64,000 bases of DNA. Origin: Desulfococcaceae bacterium (lineage in GTDB: Bacteria > Desulfobacterota > Desulfobacteria > Desulfobacterales > Desulfosalsimonadaceae). The notes under the pieces are model-generated. The model worked only from the letters and a program-made list of their open reading frames with translations. It did not search any database and was not told where the DNA came from. Position numbers and translations under genes: made by a program. The stretch spans positions 49,986 to 113,985 of the forward strand of contig JAQYVU010000004.1 of NCBI GenBank assembly GCA_030145385.1. Direction: 5' to 3'. Within the stretch, counting starts at the first letter, position 1. Each line of letters opens with the position of its first letter. This document shows positions 31,466 to 39,154 of the stretch, one piece after another.

Positions 31466-32064
31466 TCGCATCAGAAGATAATAAATGAAATATGGTATGC
31501 GGTGACAGGCTTCGTGATAAAAACGGCGATAGTCTTGCACCATTGAAATTTTGTATCTTGAATTCGAAAGTCTGCAATTTTGAAATCAATAATCTGGTTA
31601 TCCTCTCCGATTAAGTTGATTTGAAATCATTTGATTATCCGTTAAAACACCGCTGGATTCCCGACTGCTCGGCAATGACAAATCGCTTAATTGTCGCCGA
31701 TGGACCCGAGATCGTCATGCCCACGAAGGTGGGTATCCAGGAAAACAGACGCTGGTCGTAAATTTCAAATTTATTAACTTAACTAAAGTGGAAAACCGGA
31801 TTTTTTTAATAGTGTTCATCTGGTTAAATTTTTGTTTATTTTCAAATTGTTAATATGAAAACGGATCTTGAAACTTGACGGAAAGGTAAAGATGCTCTTG
31901 ACAAAGGATAATGTGGAAATACAAAATAATGCTTTAATTTGGAGATTTAAAAGCGCCTGAAAGAAAGTCTGATTGATTTGATTATTGCATAACAATCTGA
32001 TAATGAATGTAATTTTTTGATATATGTAGTTACGCTTAAATTAAAAAAATGAAAGGAATGCACC
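31466..32064. other. gene-free region upstream of acyl-CoA dehydrogenase
   Basis: About 600 bases without a supported gene. It holds a dispersed inverted element at 31652-31740 and AT-rich sequence that must contain the promoter of the acyl-CoA dehydrogenase gene; I see no clear consensus promoter. Confidence 0.4.
31652..31740. repeat. dispersed inverted repeat
   Basis: The ends are inverted copies: CTGGATTCCCG...GGCAATGAC at 31653-31679 and GTCATGCCC...GGGTATCCAG at 31715-31740. Elements of this look (CTGGAT...ATCCAG) are scattered through many proteobacterial genomes as small non-coding repeats. Confidence 0.5.
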
Positions 32065-33918
32065 ATGGCACAGCAAATTGCAGATCGAAGGGATGTTGAT
32101 TTTGTAATGTATGAACAGCTCGGGCTGGAAGAGATTACAAAGCATGAGCGATATAAGGATATGAATCGCAAAATGTTTGACATGATCATTACTGAAGCGC
32201 GTAACTTTGCCATCAAGGAAATACTTCCGGTCAATGAAGAAGGCGACAAGGTCGGCTTAAAGTTTGAAAATAACATGGTGACCATACCGGAATGTTTTCG
32301 CCGACCATACAAACTGCTCTGTGAAGGCGAATGGATTGCCATGACGGAAGATCCGGAAATCGGCGGGCAGGGCCTTCCGCACCTGATCGCCCAGGCGTCG
32401 GCGGAATATATTGTGGGCGCTGACTTTTCTTTTGGCGCTTTCGGGTTTGCCACTCATGGTGCAGCCAAGATGGTTGAGGTTTTTGGAACAGATAAACAAA
32501 AAGAGCTGTATCTGGGCAAAATGTATTCCGGCCAATGGGGCGGAACCATGGTGCTTACCGAACCGGAAGCCGGGTCCGATGTCGGCGCGCTGACCACCAC
32601 GGCAGTAAAAAATGATGATGGCACCTATACTATTTCAGGAAACAAGATTTTTATCACCTGCGGCGAACATGACCTGACAGACAATATTATCCATCCGGTA
32701 CTGGCCCGTATTGAAGGCGCGCCTGCCGGAACCAAGGGGATTTCTTTGTTTATCGTTCCCAAGGTCTGGGTCAATGACGATGGATCTCTCGGAGAACTCA
32801 ATGATGTCGTCTGCACCGGTATTGAAGAAAAACTGGGTCTGCATGCCAGCCCCACCTGTCAGTTGACATTCGGCGGAAAAGGCGGCTGCCGCGGCGTATT
32901 GCTGGGAGAAGAAAACAAAGGCATGCGGGTTATGTTTCACATGATGAACGAAGCCCGTCTCGGCGTCGGTGCCATCGGCCTTTTTAATGCATCCTGCGCA
33001 TATCTCTATGCGGTCAATTATGCCAAAGAGAGAATCCAGGGCCGGGATCTTGCTGATATGCTGAATAAAGATGCCCAGCCCGTCAACATTATCCGGCATC
33101 CGGATGTCCGCAGAATGCTGATGTGGATGAAGACTCATACCGAAGGGATGCGCAGTTTTGTATATTATGTGGCATCATTGTTCGATAAAATGGATTTGGC
33201 GGAAACCCAGGAAGAAAAAACCGCTATTGATGATTTTATCGGGCTTTTGACCCCGATTATTAAATCCTATTGTACGGATCGCGGGTTTGAGTGTACGGTC
33301 CAGGCCATGCAGGTTTACGGCGGTTATGGCTATACAGCGGATTACCCGGTGGAACGGCTGATGCGGGATTCAAAGATCAATTCCATTTATGAAGGCACCA
33401 ACGGGATTCAGGCCATGGATTTGCTGGGAAGGAAAATGGGCATGAAAAAAGGCGCTGTTTTTATGGAATTTCTGGGCGAAATTCAGAAGGTGACGGCCCA
33501 GGCCAAAGAAACAAAAGGACTTGAAGGGCTTGCTGAACTGCTGGAAACCGCTGTCAATCGCTTGGGCGGGGTTGCCATGCATATGGGGAAAACTGCCATG
33601 TCCCTTGATTTCAAGGTTGCCTTTTCCCATGCATTGCCGTTTCTTGATGTCATGGGCGATGTGATCATGGCCTGGATGCTGCTGTGGCGGGCCAATGTTT
33701 CAGCACCCAAGCTCGCTGAACTGCTTGGTGATCTTGAGGGCGAGGCACGGCTTGAAAAAATAAACAAAAACAAAAATGCCGCCTTTTATGAAGGCCAGGT
33801 GCGGTCTGCGGAATATTTTATCCAGGCGATTTTACCGGTTACATTGGGTAAAATGGCGTCCATTGAAGCGGCCAGCAAGGCAATTGCCGAAATTCCCGAA
33901 GTCTCTTTCGGCGGTTAA
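32065..33918 (+). CDS. acyl-CoA dehydrogenase, long (DmdC-like) type
   Basis: 617 residues, longer than the ~380 of ordinary enzymes. FAD/substrate signatures: GGTMVLTEPEAGSDVGALTTTA near residue 155-175, then the catalytic Glu in IYEGTNGIQAMDLLGRKM near residue 441, and a C-terminal extension (~residues 470-617) typical of the AcdA/DmdC group. It oxidises an acyl-CoA to the 2-enoyl-CoA and passes electrons to ETF. Substrate range is unknown. GAAAGGAA precedes the start and a strong terminator ends the gene, so it is a single-gene unit. Confidence 0.85.
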   Translation: MAQQIADRRDVDFVMYEQLGLEEITKHERYKDMNRKMFDMIITEARNFAIKEILPVNEEGDKVGLKFENNMVTIPECFRRPYKLLCEGEWIAMTEDPEIGGQGLPHLIAQASAEYIVGADFSFGAFGFATHGAAKMVEVFGTDKQKELYLGKMYSGQWGGTMVLTEPEAGSDVGALTTTAVKNDDGTYTISGNKIFITCGEHDLTDNIIHPVLARIEGAPAGTKGISLFIVPKVWVNDDGSLGELNDVVCTGIEEKLGLHASPTCQLTFGGKGGCRGVLLGEENKGMRVMFHMMNEARLGVGAIGLFNASCAYLYAVNYAKERIQGRDLADMLNKDAQPVNIIRHPDVRRMLMWMKTHTEGMRSFVYYVASLFDKMDLAETQEEKTAIDDFIGLLTPIIKSYCTDRGFECTVQAMQVYGGYGYTADYPVERLMRDSKINSIYEGTNGIQAMDLLGRKMGMKKGAVFMEFLGEIQKVTAQAKETKGLEGLAELLETAVNRLGGVAMHMGKTAMSLDFKVAFSHALPFLDVMGDVIMAWMLLWRANVSAPKLAELLGDLEGEARLEKINKNKNAAFYEGQVRSAEYFIQAILPVTLGKMASIEAASKAIAEIPEVSFGG

Positions 33919-33947
33919 TCTTTTTTGGGTTGGTCAATATTTAAAAA

Positions 33948-33982
33948 GGGTCTGGCAAAATTAATTGCCAGACCCTTTTTTT
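33948..33982 (+). terminator. intrinsic terminator
   Basis: GGGTCTGGCA pairs with TGCCAGACCC across an 8-nt loop and is followed by TTTTTTT; 29 bp after the acyl-CoA dehydrogenase stop. Confidence 0.9.
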
Positions 33983-34286
33983 GGCTTTGGCAGCTTAAAA
34001 ATAAATAAAGACTGAATATTTTCATATCCTGCCTTCCATTTTAATCTATATATCTGATTTGTCGATATTATCTTATCTTTACCTTTCAAATACACAAAAT
34101 TTCTGTTAATATTGTCAAATTCAGCTGTGTAAAAAAGTTACATAATGATTATTGTTCTGTGAGAATGTTTTTTAAACCTAAGTTGAGCGATTGTTGAGGT
34201 TGCCCCAAGTTTAAAACGGCTACAAGGAAAATGCGTTGCCGCTATAGTCGTTTATGCGGTTGCGCATTGACCCGGGAGGAATTGTT

Positions 34287-34865
34287 GTGAAAATTAAAAA
34301 TTATACTATGACCGTGATGTCATTAATCTTTTTGACAGTCTTCATTGTTGGCGTTTTACCGGTTTATGGAACAACCGGCGCAACGTCAATTTCAGAAGGA
34401 GAAATACTGCCCTCTTTTAAGATGGATATGATGTTAAATCCTGAAATGTTACAATATCTTGGTGTGGAATCCGGACCGGATTTTACGTTAAAGCAGATTC
34501 GCTCCAGGCTGGTCGTGATCGAATTTCTCAGCGCGCTTTGCCAGGAATGCCACAAAAACGCCCCCCGGTTGAACAAGCTTTACAATATCATTTCAAATGA
34601 TTTGGACTTGAAGGCTGATGTTAAAATGCTGGGCATTGCGGTTGGCAATGACACCCGGCTTGTGGATGTATATCAAAATACATATAAAGTGAAGTTTCCA
34701 ATATTTGCGGATCCGAAAGATAATATAAACAAGTTGTTAGGCAATGTGGCGACACCGAGCATCATTGTCGCGGACAGCACGGGAATGGTTCTTTTCATTC
34801 ACGAAGGCGTACTTGATGATATGGATTTGATACTGGATGTTATCCGGACATTTCATTCCCAATAG
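34287..34865 (+). CDS. TlpA-like thioredoxin-fold protein, exported
   Basis: 192 residues from GTG at 34287, chosen for the GGGAGGA 6 nt upstream; an upstream GTG would add 11 residues. Residues ~8-28 form an N-terminal membrane anchor/signal. The thioredoxin fold has LCQECHKNAPRLNKL with the active CxxC at ~85-88, then KMLGIAVGN and the cis-Pro NVATPSIIVADSTG. It should reduce or handle disulfides or redox cofactors outside the membrane. It lies 220 bp upstream of the cNMP-rhodanese gene and may assist maturation of the downstream cytochromes. Confidence 0.75.
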   Translation: MKIKNYTMTVMSLIFLTVFIVGVLPVYGTTGATSISEGEILPSFKMDMMLNPEMLQYLGVESGPDFTLKQIRSRLVVIEFLSALCQECHKNAPRLNKLYNIISNDLDLKADVKMLGIAVGNDTRLVDVYQNTYKVKFPIFADPKDNINKLLGNVATPSIIVADSTGMVLFIHEGVLDDMDLILDVIRTFHSQ

Positions 34866-34900
34866 ATAGCGTCGTCAAAAGTCCCCTCTACTGCGTTGCC

Positions 34901-34956
34901 GCGATTTTTCAGGCACTCAAGATACTACATGTATAATTTCGAGCCTGAAAAATCGC
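34901..34956. repeat. dispersed inverted repeat
   Basis: GCGATTTTTCAGGC (34901-34914) and GCCTGAAAAATCGC (34943-34956) are a perfect 14-bp inverted pair with a 28-bp spacer, flanked by GCGTTGC/CTACGC. No U-run; a REP/ERIC-like spacer element. Confidence 0.6.
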
Positions 34957-35088
34957 TACGCCTTGCCAGATTTTATGGGATTGGTGAAACTTTTAACTTC
35001 GCTATCCTGTTTTTTTTACGGGACCAGCAATGATAATTGATATAATATTAAATATTTAAAACATATCTTATTTCAAAGACGGAAATTG

Positions 35089-35997
35089 ATGACACTAAAT
35101 TCTGCCGATAAAAAAGATATCGATCACCCGATCTTAAAAAAACTGCCAAAAGAGATCCGGGATGAAATTGTCCAGCGGGCGGAATACAAGAAGTTTGCCG
35201 CCGGCAGTATGGTTTGCAGGCAGGGAGATCCGGGGGATAGTTTTTTTATGATAAAGTCCGGAACAGTCCGGATTTATAGAAAAACCGAAGAGGATATTGA
35301 AACGGAACTGGCGGTTTTGGGGCCAGGGGGCAGTTTTGGTGAAATGGCCCTTCTGACCGGTGCTCCACGGGCGGCTAATGTGAAGGTTGTCGAAGATGCC
35401 GAGCTGACATCGCTTTCAAAAGAGCAGTTTGACAGGATCCTGAAAAATTATCCCGTGGTATCGCTGACTTTGATCAAGCAAATGGCGTCCTGGCTGATTG
35501 ACAATGACCAGATCATTGAAAGAGAACACAGTCGTCAATATAAGCCCCCGAAATTATCCGTTTTTGATTTTGTGATCATTATCATTTTAAGCTGTCTCTG
35601 CGCGCTGATTTTTAATCAGTCCAACCCGGGCGGAATCAAACTCTTTCCGAAAATTAACCTGAATACCAATATCAGCATGGTCGCGCCTTCGGTTGCGGTA
35701 ACGGAACTGAACAAAGGGAAAACTCGATTTGTGGATGTTATGCCGTCCAGCTTTTATGATCAGGAACATATCGCCGGCGCAGTCAACATACCGCTGTCAG
35801 TGTTTGATATCATGTACATGATGGGACTCAGTGATGTGGACAAGTCCCAAAAAATAATCGTTTACGGCAGGACTGTCAGCCGGCTGTATGATGTTCAGCT
35901 GGCCAATAAGCTGTACCTGAGAGGCCACAAAAACATACAGGTTTTAGAAGGCGGATTGCCTTTGTGGAAAAAGAAAGGGTATCCAATAGTGCCATGA
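35089..35997 (+). CDS. membrane cNMP-binding/rhodanese fusion protein
   Basis: 302 residues. Residues ~20-135 are a cyclic-nucleotide-binding (Crp-type) domain ([51 protein letters not shown]). No helix-turn-helix follows; instead there is a membrane helix at ~158-176 ([17 protein letters not shown]) and then a rhodanese domain. The rhodanese loop reads [11 protein letters not shown] near residue 258, with Gly where the catalytic Cys should be, so it cannot carry sulfane sulfur. Probably a ligand-sensing membrane scaffold. Stop and next start overlap as ATGA. Confidence 0.75.
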   Translation: MTLNSADKKDIDHPILKKLPKEIRDEIVQRAEYKKFAAGSMVCRQGDPGDSFFMIKSGTVRIYRKTEEDIETELAVLGPGGSFGEMALLTGAPRAANVKVVEDAELTSLSKEQFDRILKNYPVVSLTLIKQMASWLIDNDQIIEREHSRQYKPPKLSVFDFVIIIILSCLCALIFNQSNPGGIKLFPKINLNTNISMVAPSVAVTELNKGKTRFVDVMPSSFYDQEHIAGAVNIPLSVFDIMYMMGLSDVDKSQKIIVYGRTVSRLYDVQLANKLYLRGHKNIQVLEGGLPLWKKKGYPIVP

Positions 35998-36482
35998 GTC
36001 GATTCTGGAATTTTTCAAAAAAAATACTGACCAGCGAATATTTGTCTCTTATTTTAAGGGTATACGTTGGAATTGTGTTTATTTATGCCAGCATGAGCAA
36101 AATCGCCTATCCCGCGCAATTTGCCGAATCGGTTGCCGCTTACCAGCTGATTCCTTACTGGGGGGTGAACCTGGGGGCCGTTCTGCTGCCCTGGATAGAA
36201 CTGTTTTGCGGGCTGTTTCTTATTATCGGGCTAAGAACCCGGGCCGCTGCCTTTATTATCGGTTCGATGCTGATCATGTTTATTGTTTTTATTCTGATTA
36301 CGATGGCTCGGGGAATTGAGATCGGCTGCGGGTGTTTTGATACCACCGGTGAAGCCATCGGCTGGAAACGGGTGATTGAAGATGTTGTCTGGCTGATTAT
36401 GATGGTGCAGGTCTTTTTTTATGACCGGATATACCTGTTCAGCCGGAAATCCTTTAAACCGGTTAATATTGTCCCTTTATAA
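35994..36482 (+). CDS. MauE/DoxX-type membrane protein
   Basis: 162 residues with four membrane helices. [34 protein letters not shown] near the start and [21 protein letters not shown] match MauE/DoxX. Close to the end of helix 3 is GCGCFDTTG, a Cys-pair that recalls the redox Cys of MauE-type proteins, which assist disulfide formation. It overlaps the preceding gene by 4 nt. Together with the TlpA-like protein it suggests a small thiol-redox pathway serving the cytochrome genes downstream. Confidence 0.75.
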   Translation: MSRFWNFSKKILTSEYLSLILRVYVGIVFIYASMSKIAYPAQFAESVAAYQLIPYWGVNLGAVLLPWIELFCGLFLIIGLRTRAAAFIIGSMLIMFIVFILITMARGIEIGCGCFDTTGEAIGWKRVIEDVVWLIMMVQVFFYDRIYLFSRKSFKPVNIVPL

Positions 36483-36504
36483 TATTTGTATTGGAGAAAA
36501 TGCT

Positions 36505-36852
36505 TTGAAGTCCCCAGGAATATTTGCTTTGTACGTATTTGCTGCATGCCTTTTGGCGTTTATCGGTTTTGCGTGTAATTCGACAGACAGTTATGTCGGC
36601 AAGTATCAGGCAATCGACATGACCGATGAAACGCACAAGGAAAATTTTATTGAATTAATGGAAAACAGGCAGGGCGTCTGGACCTGCTGTGACGGTGAAG
36701 TGCCATTTACATGGTATGTCAAGGACAATGACTTGAGGATCAACACCAAAGAGGGCGGAATCATGGTGGGAAAGCTGAAAAACGAATCCTTTATCATCAC
36801 GCTTCCCGGAAATAAAATGCTCTCTTTTGTTAAAGTCCTGTCTCCAGGATAA
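36505..36852 (+). CDS. small lipoprotein
   Basis: 115 residues from a TTG start with GGAGA 8 nt upstream. Signal and lipobox: FAACLLAFIGFAC. The mature part is a small beta domain (SYVGKYQAIDMTDETHKENFIELMENRQGVWTCCDGEVPFTWYVKDNDLRINTKEGGIMVGKLKNESFIITLPGNKMLSF), which looks like a copper-resistance NlpE-type or lipocalin-like half barrel. Lies 22 nt after the MauE-like gene, so probably the same operon. Function unknown. Confidence 0.6.
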   Translation: MKSPGIFALYVFAACLLAFIGFACNSTDSYVGKYQAIDMTDETHKENFIELMENRQGVWTCCDGEVPFTWYVKDNDLRINTKEGGIMVGKLKNESFIITLPGNKMLSFVKVLSPG

Positions 36853-37095
36853 TCCTGCTACTTTTTACATGACCATCAATTTTAATAGCTCGTGAAAAGT
36901 TTTTCATGGTGTTTTTTCACCATGGTATGAGAAAATAGCTTGTCTATTATATTAAGGGATTATGAGTGATTTGTTTGGAAGTCGGTTAACATGTGTGCGG
37001 CAATGTAAACAAAATGAATTCTTTCCGGCCGACCGGGTTCCTTACCCGGCGATTGGCTAAACTCCTTAGAGCACATCGGATGCCTTTTTAAAACA

Positions 37096-38385
37096 ATGGC
37101 TTCAGTCTATCCAAAAATTAAAAACAGGGGTTTTGTTTATCATCTCCATCCGCCCCTGGTGCCGCAAAATGTTTTAAAATTCACCCATACCTGGGGGCTT
37201 GGTGGCAGTGCTCTTGTTTTGGTTCTCATGCAGATCATTTCCGGTATTCTGCTTTTGTTTGCCTATTCTCCGACACCCGAGGCAGCGTATCCATCCATCG
37301 TGGCGTTACAGCAGGAAATGTTATTCGGAAAACTGATCCGGAACCTGCATCACTGGGGCGCTAATTTTCTGGTCTTTGTCGTGTTCTTTCACATGCTGCG
37401 GGTATTTTTTACCGGTGCCTACAACAGCCGGCGCAAAGTCAACTGGTGGATCGGGCTGGGTTTGTTTTTATGTGTGTTGATATCAAACTTTACCGGATAT
37501 CTGCTGCCCTTAGACCAGCTTTCCTTTTGGGCGATTACCATATGTACCGCGATGTTTGAGTATATTCCGTTGATCGGCACAATGATCCAAAAAATCATTA
37601 TCGGCGGAACTGAAATTGGCAAAGCAACCCTGTCAAATTTCTTTGCGATTCATGTGGCCCTTGTGCCCATGTGCCTGGCAATTCTGATGCCGTTTCATTT
37701 CTGGCAAATTCGTAAGGCCAAAGGGGTTATTAACCCGTCCTCGGCAGAAGGGAAAATCCATAAAGTATCGTCTGTCCCGCAACTGGTGACCCGGGAAGCC
37801 GCAATGGCACTGGTCATGATCGCTGCTCTTTTCCTGTTTTCAGTGCTGTTTGATGCGCCGCTGGCAGACAAGGCCAATCCGGGCTTAAGCCCCAATCCCA
37901 CAAAAGCCCCCTGGTATTTTTCGGGTCTGCAGGAATTGCTCCAGCATTTTCATCCATTGGTTGCGGTGTTTGTCATTCCTTTTTTTACCGTATCATGCCT
38001 TATCTGCCTGCCTTATTTAAAATTTGAAAAAGCGGACGGCGGAATCTGGTTTCTTTCCGAAAACGGCCGCCGGATGGGCATCATGTCAGCCATAACAGCC
38101 CTTGTCATTGCCCCGGTGATGATTGTTTTAAGTGAATACGTGATCAATATTTCCAAAATAGTGCCGGGTGTGCCGCCGGTTGTAATAAACGGTGTTATTC
38201 CCGCAGTCCTGACGGTGGTTTTCCTTTTTGGGTTTTATCAAGTCATGAAACAAAAATTTGCCGCAACAGCCGAAGAGGGGGTGCAGGCGGTTTTTATATT
38301 TTTACTTGTTTGTTTTGTTGTGCTGACCATCACCGGGGTGTGGTTTAGGGGGCCGGGGATGGAACTGGTCTGGCTGTGGGATTGA
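37096..38385 (+). CDS. cytochrome b of a bc-type complex
   Basis: 429 residues, about nine membrane helices, so the cytochrome b6 and subunit IV parts are fused. Heme-b ligands: HHWGANFLVFVVFFHML (His pair of helix 2) and FAIHVALVPMCLAILMPFHFW (helix 4). GYLLPLDQLSFWA and APWYFSGLQELL (the PEWY-type quinol-site motif) follow. It carries electrons from menaquinol to the Rieske protein and across the membrane to the inner quinone site. ATG start; no clear Shine-Dalgarno. The Rieske and multiheme genes follow. Confidence 0.88.
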   Translation: MASVYPKIKNRGFVYHLHPPLVPQNVLKFTHTWGLGGSALVLVLMQIISGILLLFAYSPTPEAAYPSIVALQQEMLFGKLIRNLHHWGANFLVFVVFFHMLRVFFTGAYNSRRKVNWWIGLGLFLCVLISNFTGYLLPLDQLSFWAITICTAMFEYIPLIGTMIQKIIIGGTEIGKATLSNFFAIHVALVPMCLAILMPFHFWQIRKAKGVINPSSAEGKIHKVSSVPQLVTREAAMALVMIAALFLFSVLFDAPLADKANPGLSPNPTKAPWYFSGLQELLQHFHPLVAVFVIPFFTVSCLICLPYLKFEKADGGIWFLSENGRRMGIMSAITALVIAPVMIVLSEYVINISKIVPGVPPVVINGVIPAVLTVVFLFGFYQVMKQKFAATAEEGVQAVFIFLLVCFVVLTITGVWFRGPGMELVWLWD

Positions 38386-38414
38386 AAAACTATTGCGCTT
38401 GGCCATACGGCGTT

Positions 38415-38472
38415 AAAATTCGGCTCAAAATGCTCATTTATGAGCATAAACTCTGCTTTTTCGCCGAATTTT
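38415..38472. repeat. dispersed inverted repeat
   Basis: AAAATTCGG (38415-38423) pairs with CCGAATTTT (38464-38472) and encloses a second palindrome ATGCTCAT-TT-ATGAGCAT (38430-38447). Lies between cytochrome b and Rieske genes. Confidence 0.55.
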
Positions 38473-38542
38473 GCCTTGTCTTGCCTGCGCTCATGACGTT
38501 TTTCAACAACCTGCTAATTGTAAATTAAATTAATCCGATTAA

Positions 38543-39061
38543 ATGATGATGACAAAAGATCAAAAAGAAAAATCAGCTCAACCAGTCGAAGGCCGCCGCA
38601 GTTTTTTGAAAAAACTCTGGATCGGTTTGGGAATTGTGGCGCTGGCGGAAATGCTCGGAGTGATTGCGGCATATCTTTGGCCGAAAAAACAAAAAGCCGA
38701 TGCCGAAACACCTGGCAAAATCATTACTGCCGGAGCGGCGGAAAAATTTGAAAAAGATTCGGTCACCGCATTCCGGCGCGGCCAGTTTTATCTCATCTGC
38801 TTAGATGACGGCGGGTTTATGGCGCTGTCAAGAAAGTGCACACATTTGGGCTGTACGGTGCCGTGGGTGGCGTCTGAAAAAAAGTTCATATGTCCCTGCC
38901 ATTCCTCCGTGTTTGATATCAGCGGGGCGGTAGTAAAGTCGCCGGCCCCCCGGCCGTTGGATATGTTTGCGGTCATGATTGAAAACGGCATTGTCAAAGT
39001 GGATACCGGGAAAAAGACAAAAAGAAGCGGCTTTGATCCATCACAAGTAGTTTATCTGTAG
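38543..39061 (+). CDS. Rieske [2Fe-2S] protein
   Basis: 172 residues. N-terminal twin-arginine motif RRSFLKKLW and one membrane helix, so it is exported folded by Tat and stays anchored. The Rieske core has CTHLGC near residue 98 and CPCHSS near residue 116, which bind the 2Fe-2S cluster by two Cys and two His. It accepts electrons from quinol at cytochrome b and passes them to a c-type cytochrome, here probably the octaheme protein downstream. The start has three ATG codons in tandem. Confidence 0.9.
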   Translation: MMMTKDQKEKSAQPVEGRRSFLKKLWIGLGIVALAEMLGVIAAYLWPKKQKADAETPGKIITAGAAEKFEKDSVTAFRRGQFYLICLDDGGFMALSRKCTHLGCTVPWVASEKKFICPCHSSVFDISGAVVKSPAPRPLDMFAVMIENGIVKVDTGKKTKRSGFDPSQVVYL

Positions 39062-39063
39062 AG

Positions 39064-39148
39064 AAGTAACCAGTATTCAGTGATCAGTAAATAGTAACTG
39101 ATTATTGACCACTGATAATTGACAACCGACCACGGATAATTGATTACT
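39064..39148. repeat. period-7 repeat hairpin, copy 1
   Basis: Left side is CAGT-type (AGTAACCAGTATTCAGTGAT...), right side ACTG-type (ACTGATTATTGACCACTGATAA), so the spacer folds into an imperfect stem. Same family as the copies at 54964, 56097, 56945, 57995, 59093 and 59848. Confidence 0.65.
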
Positions 39149-39154
39149 AAAAAA

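Noticed and set aside
35860..35910. Active rhodanese
   Set aside because: The loop position that must be Cys is Gly and no other Cys is near.
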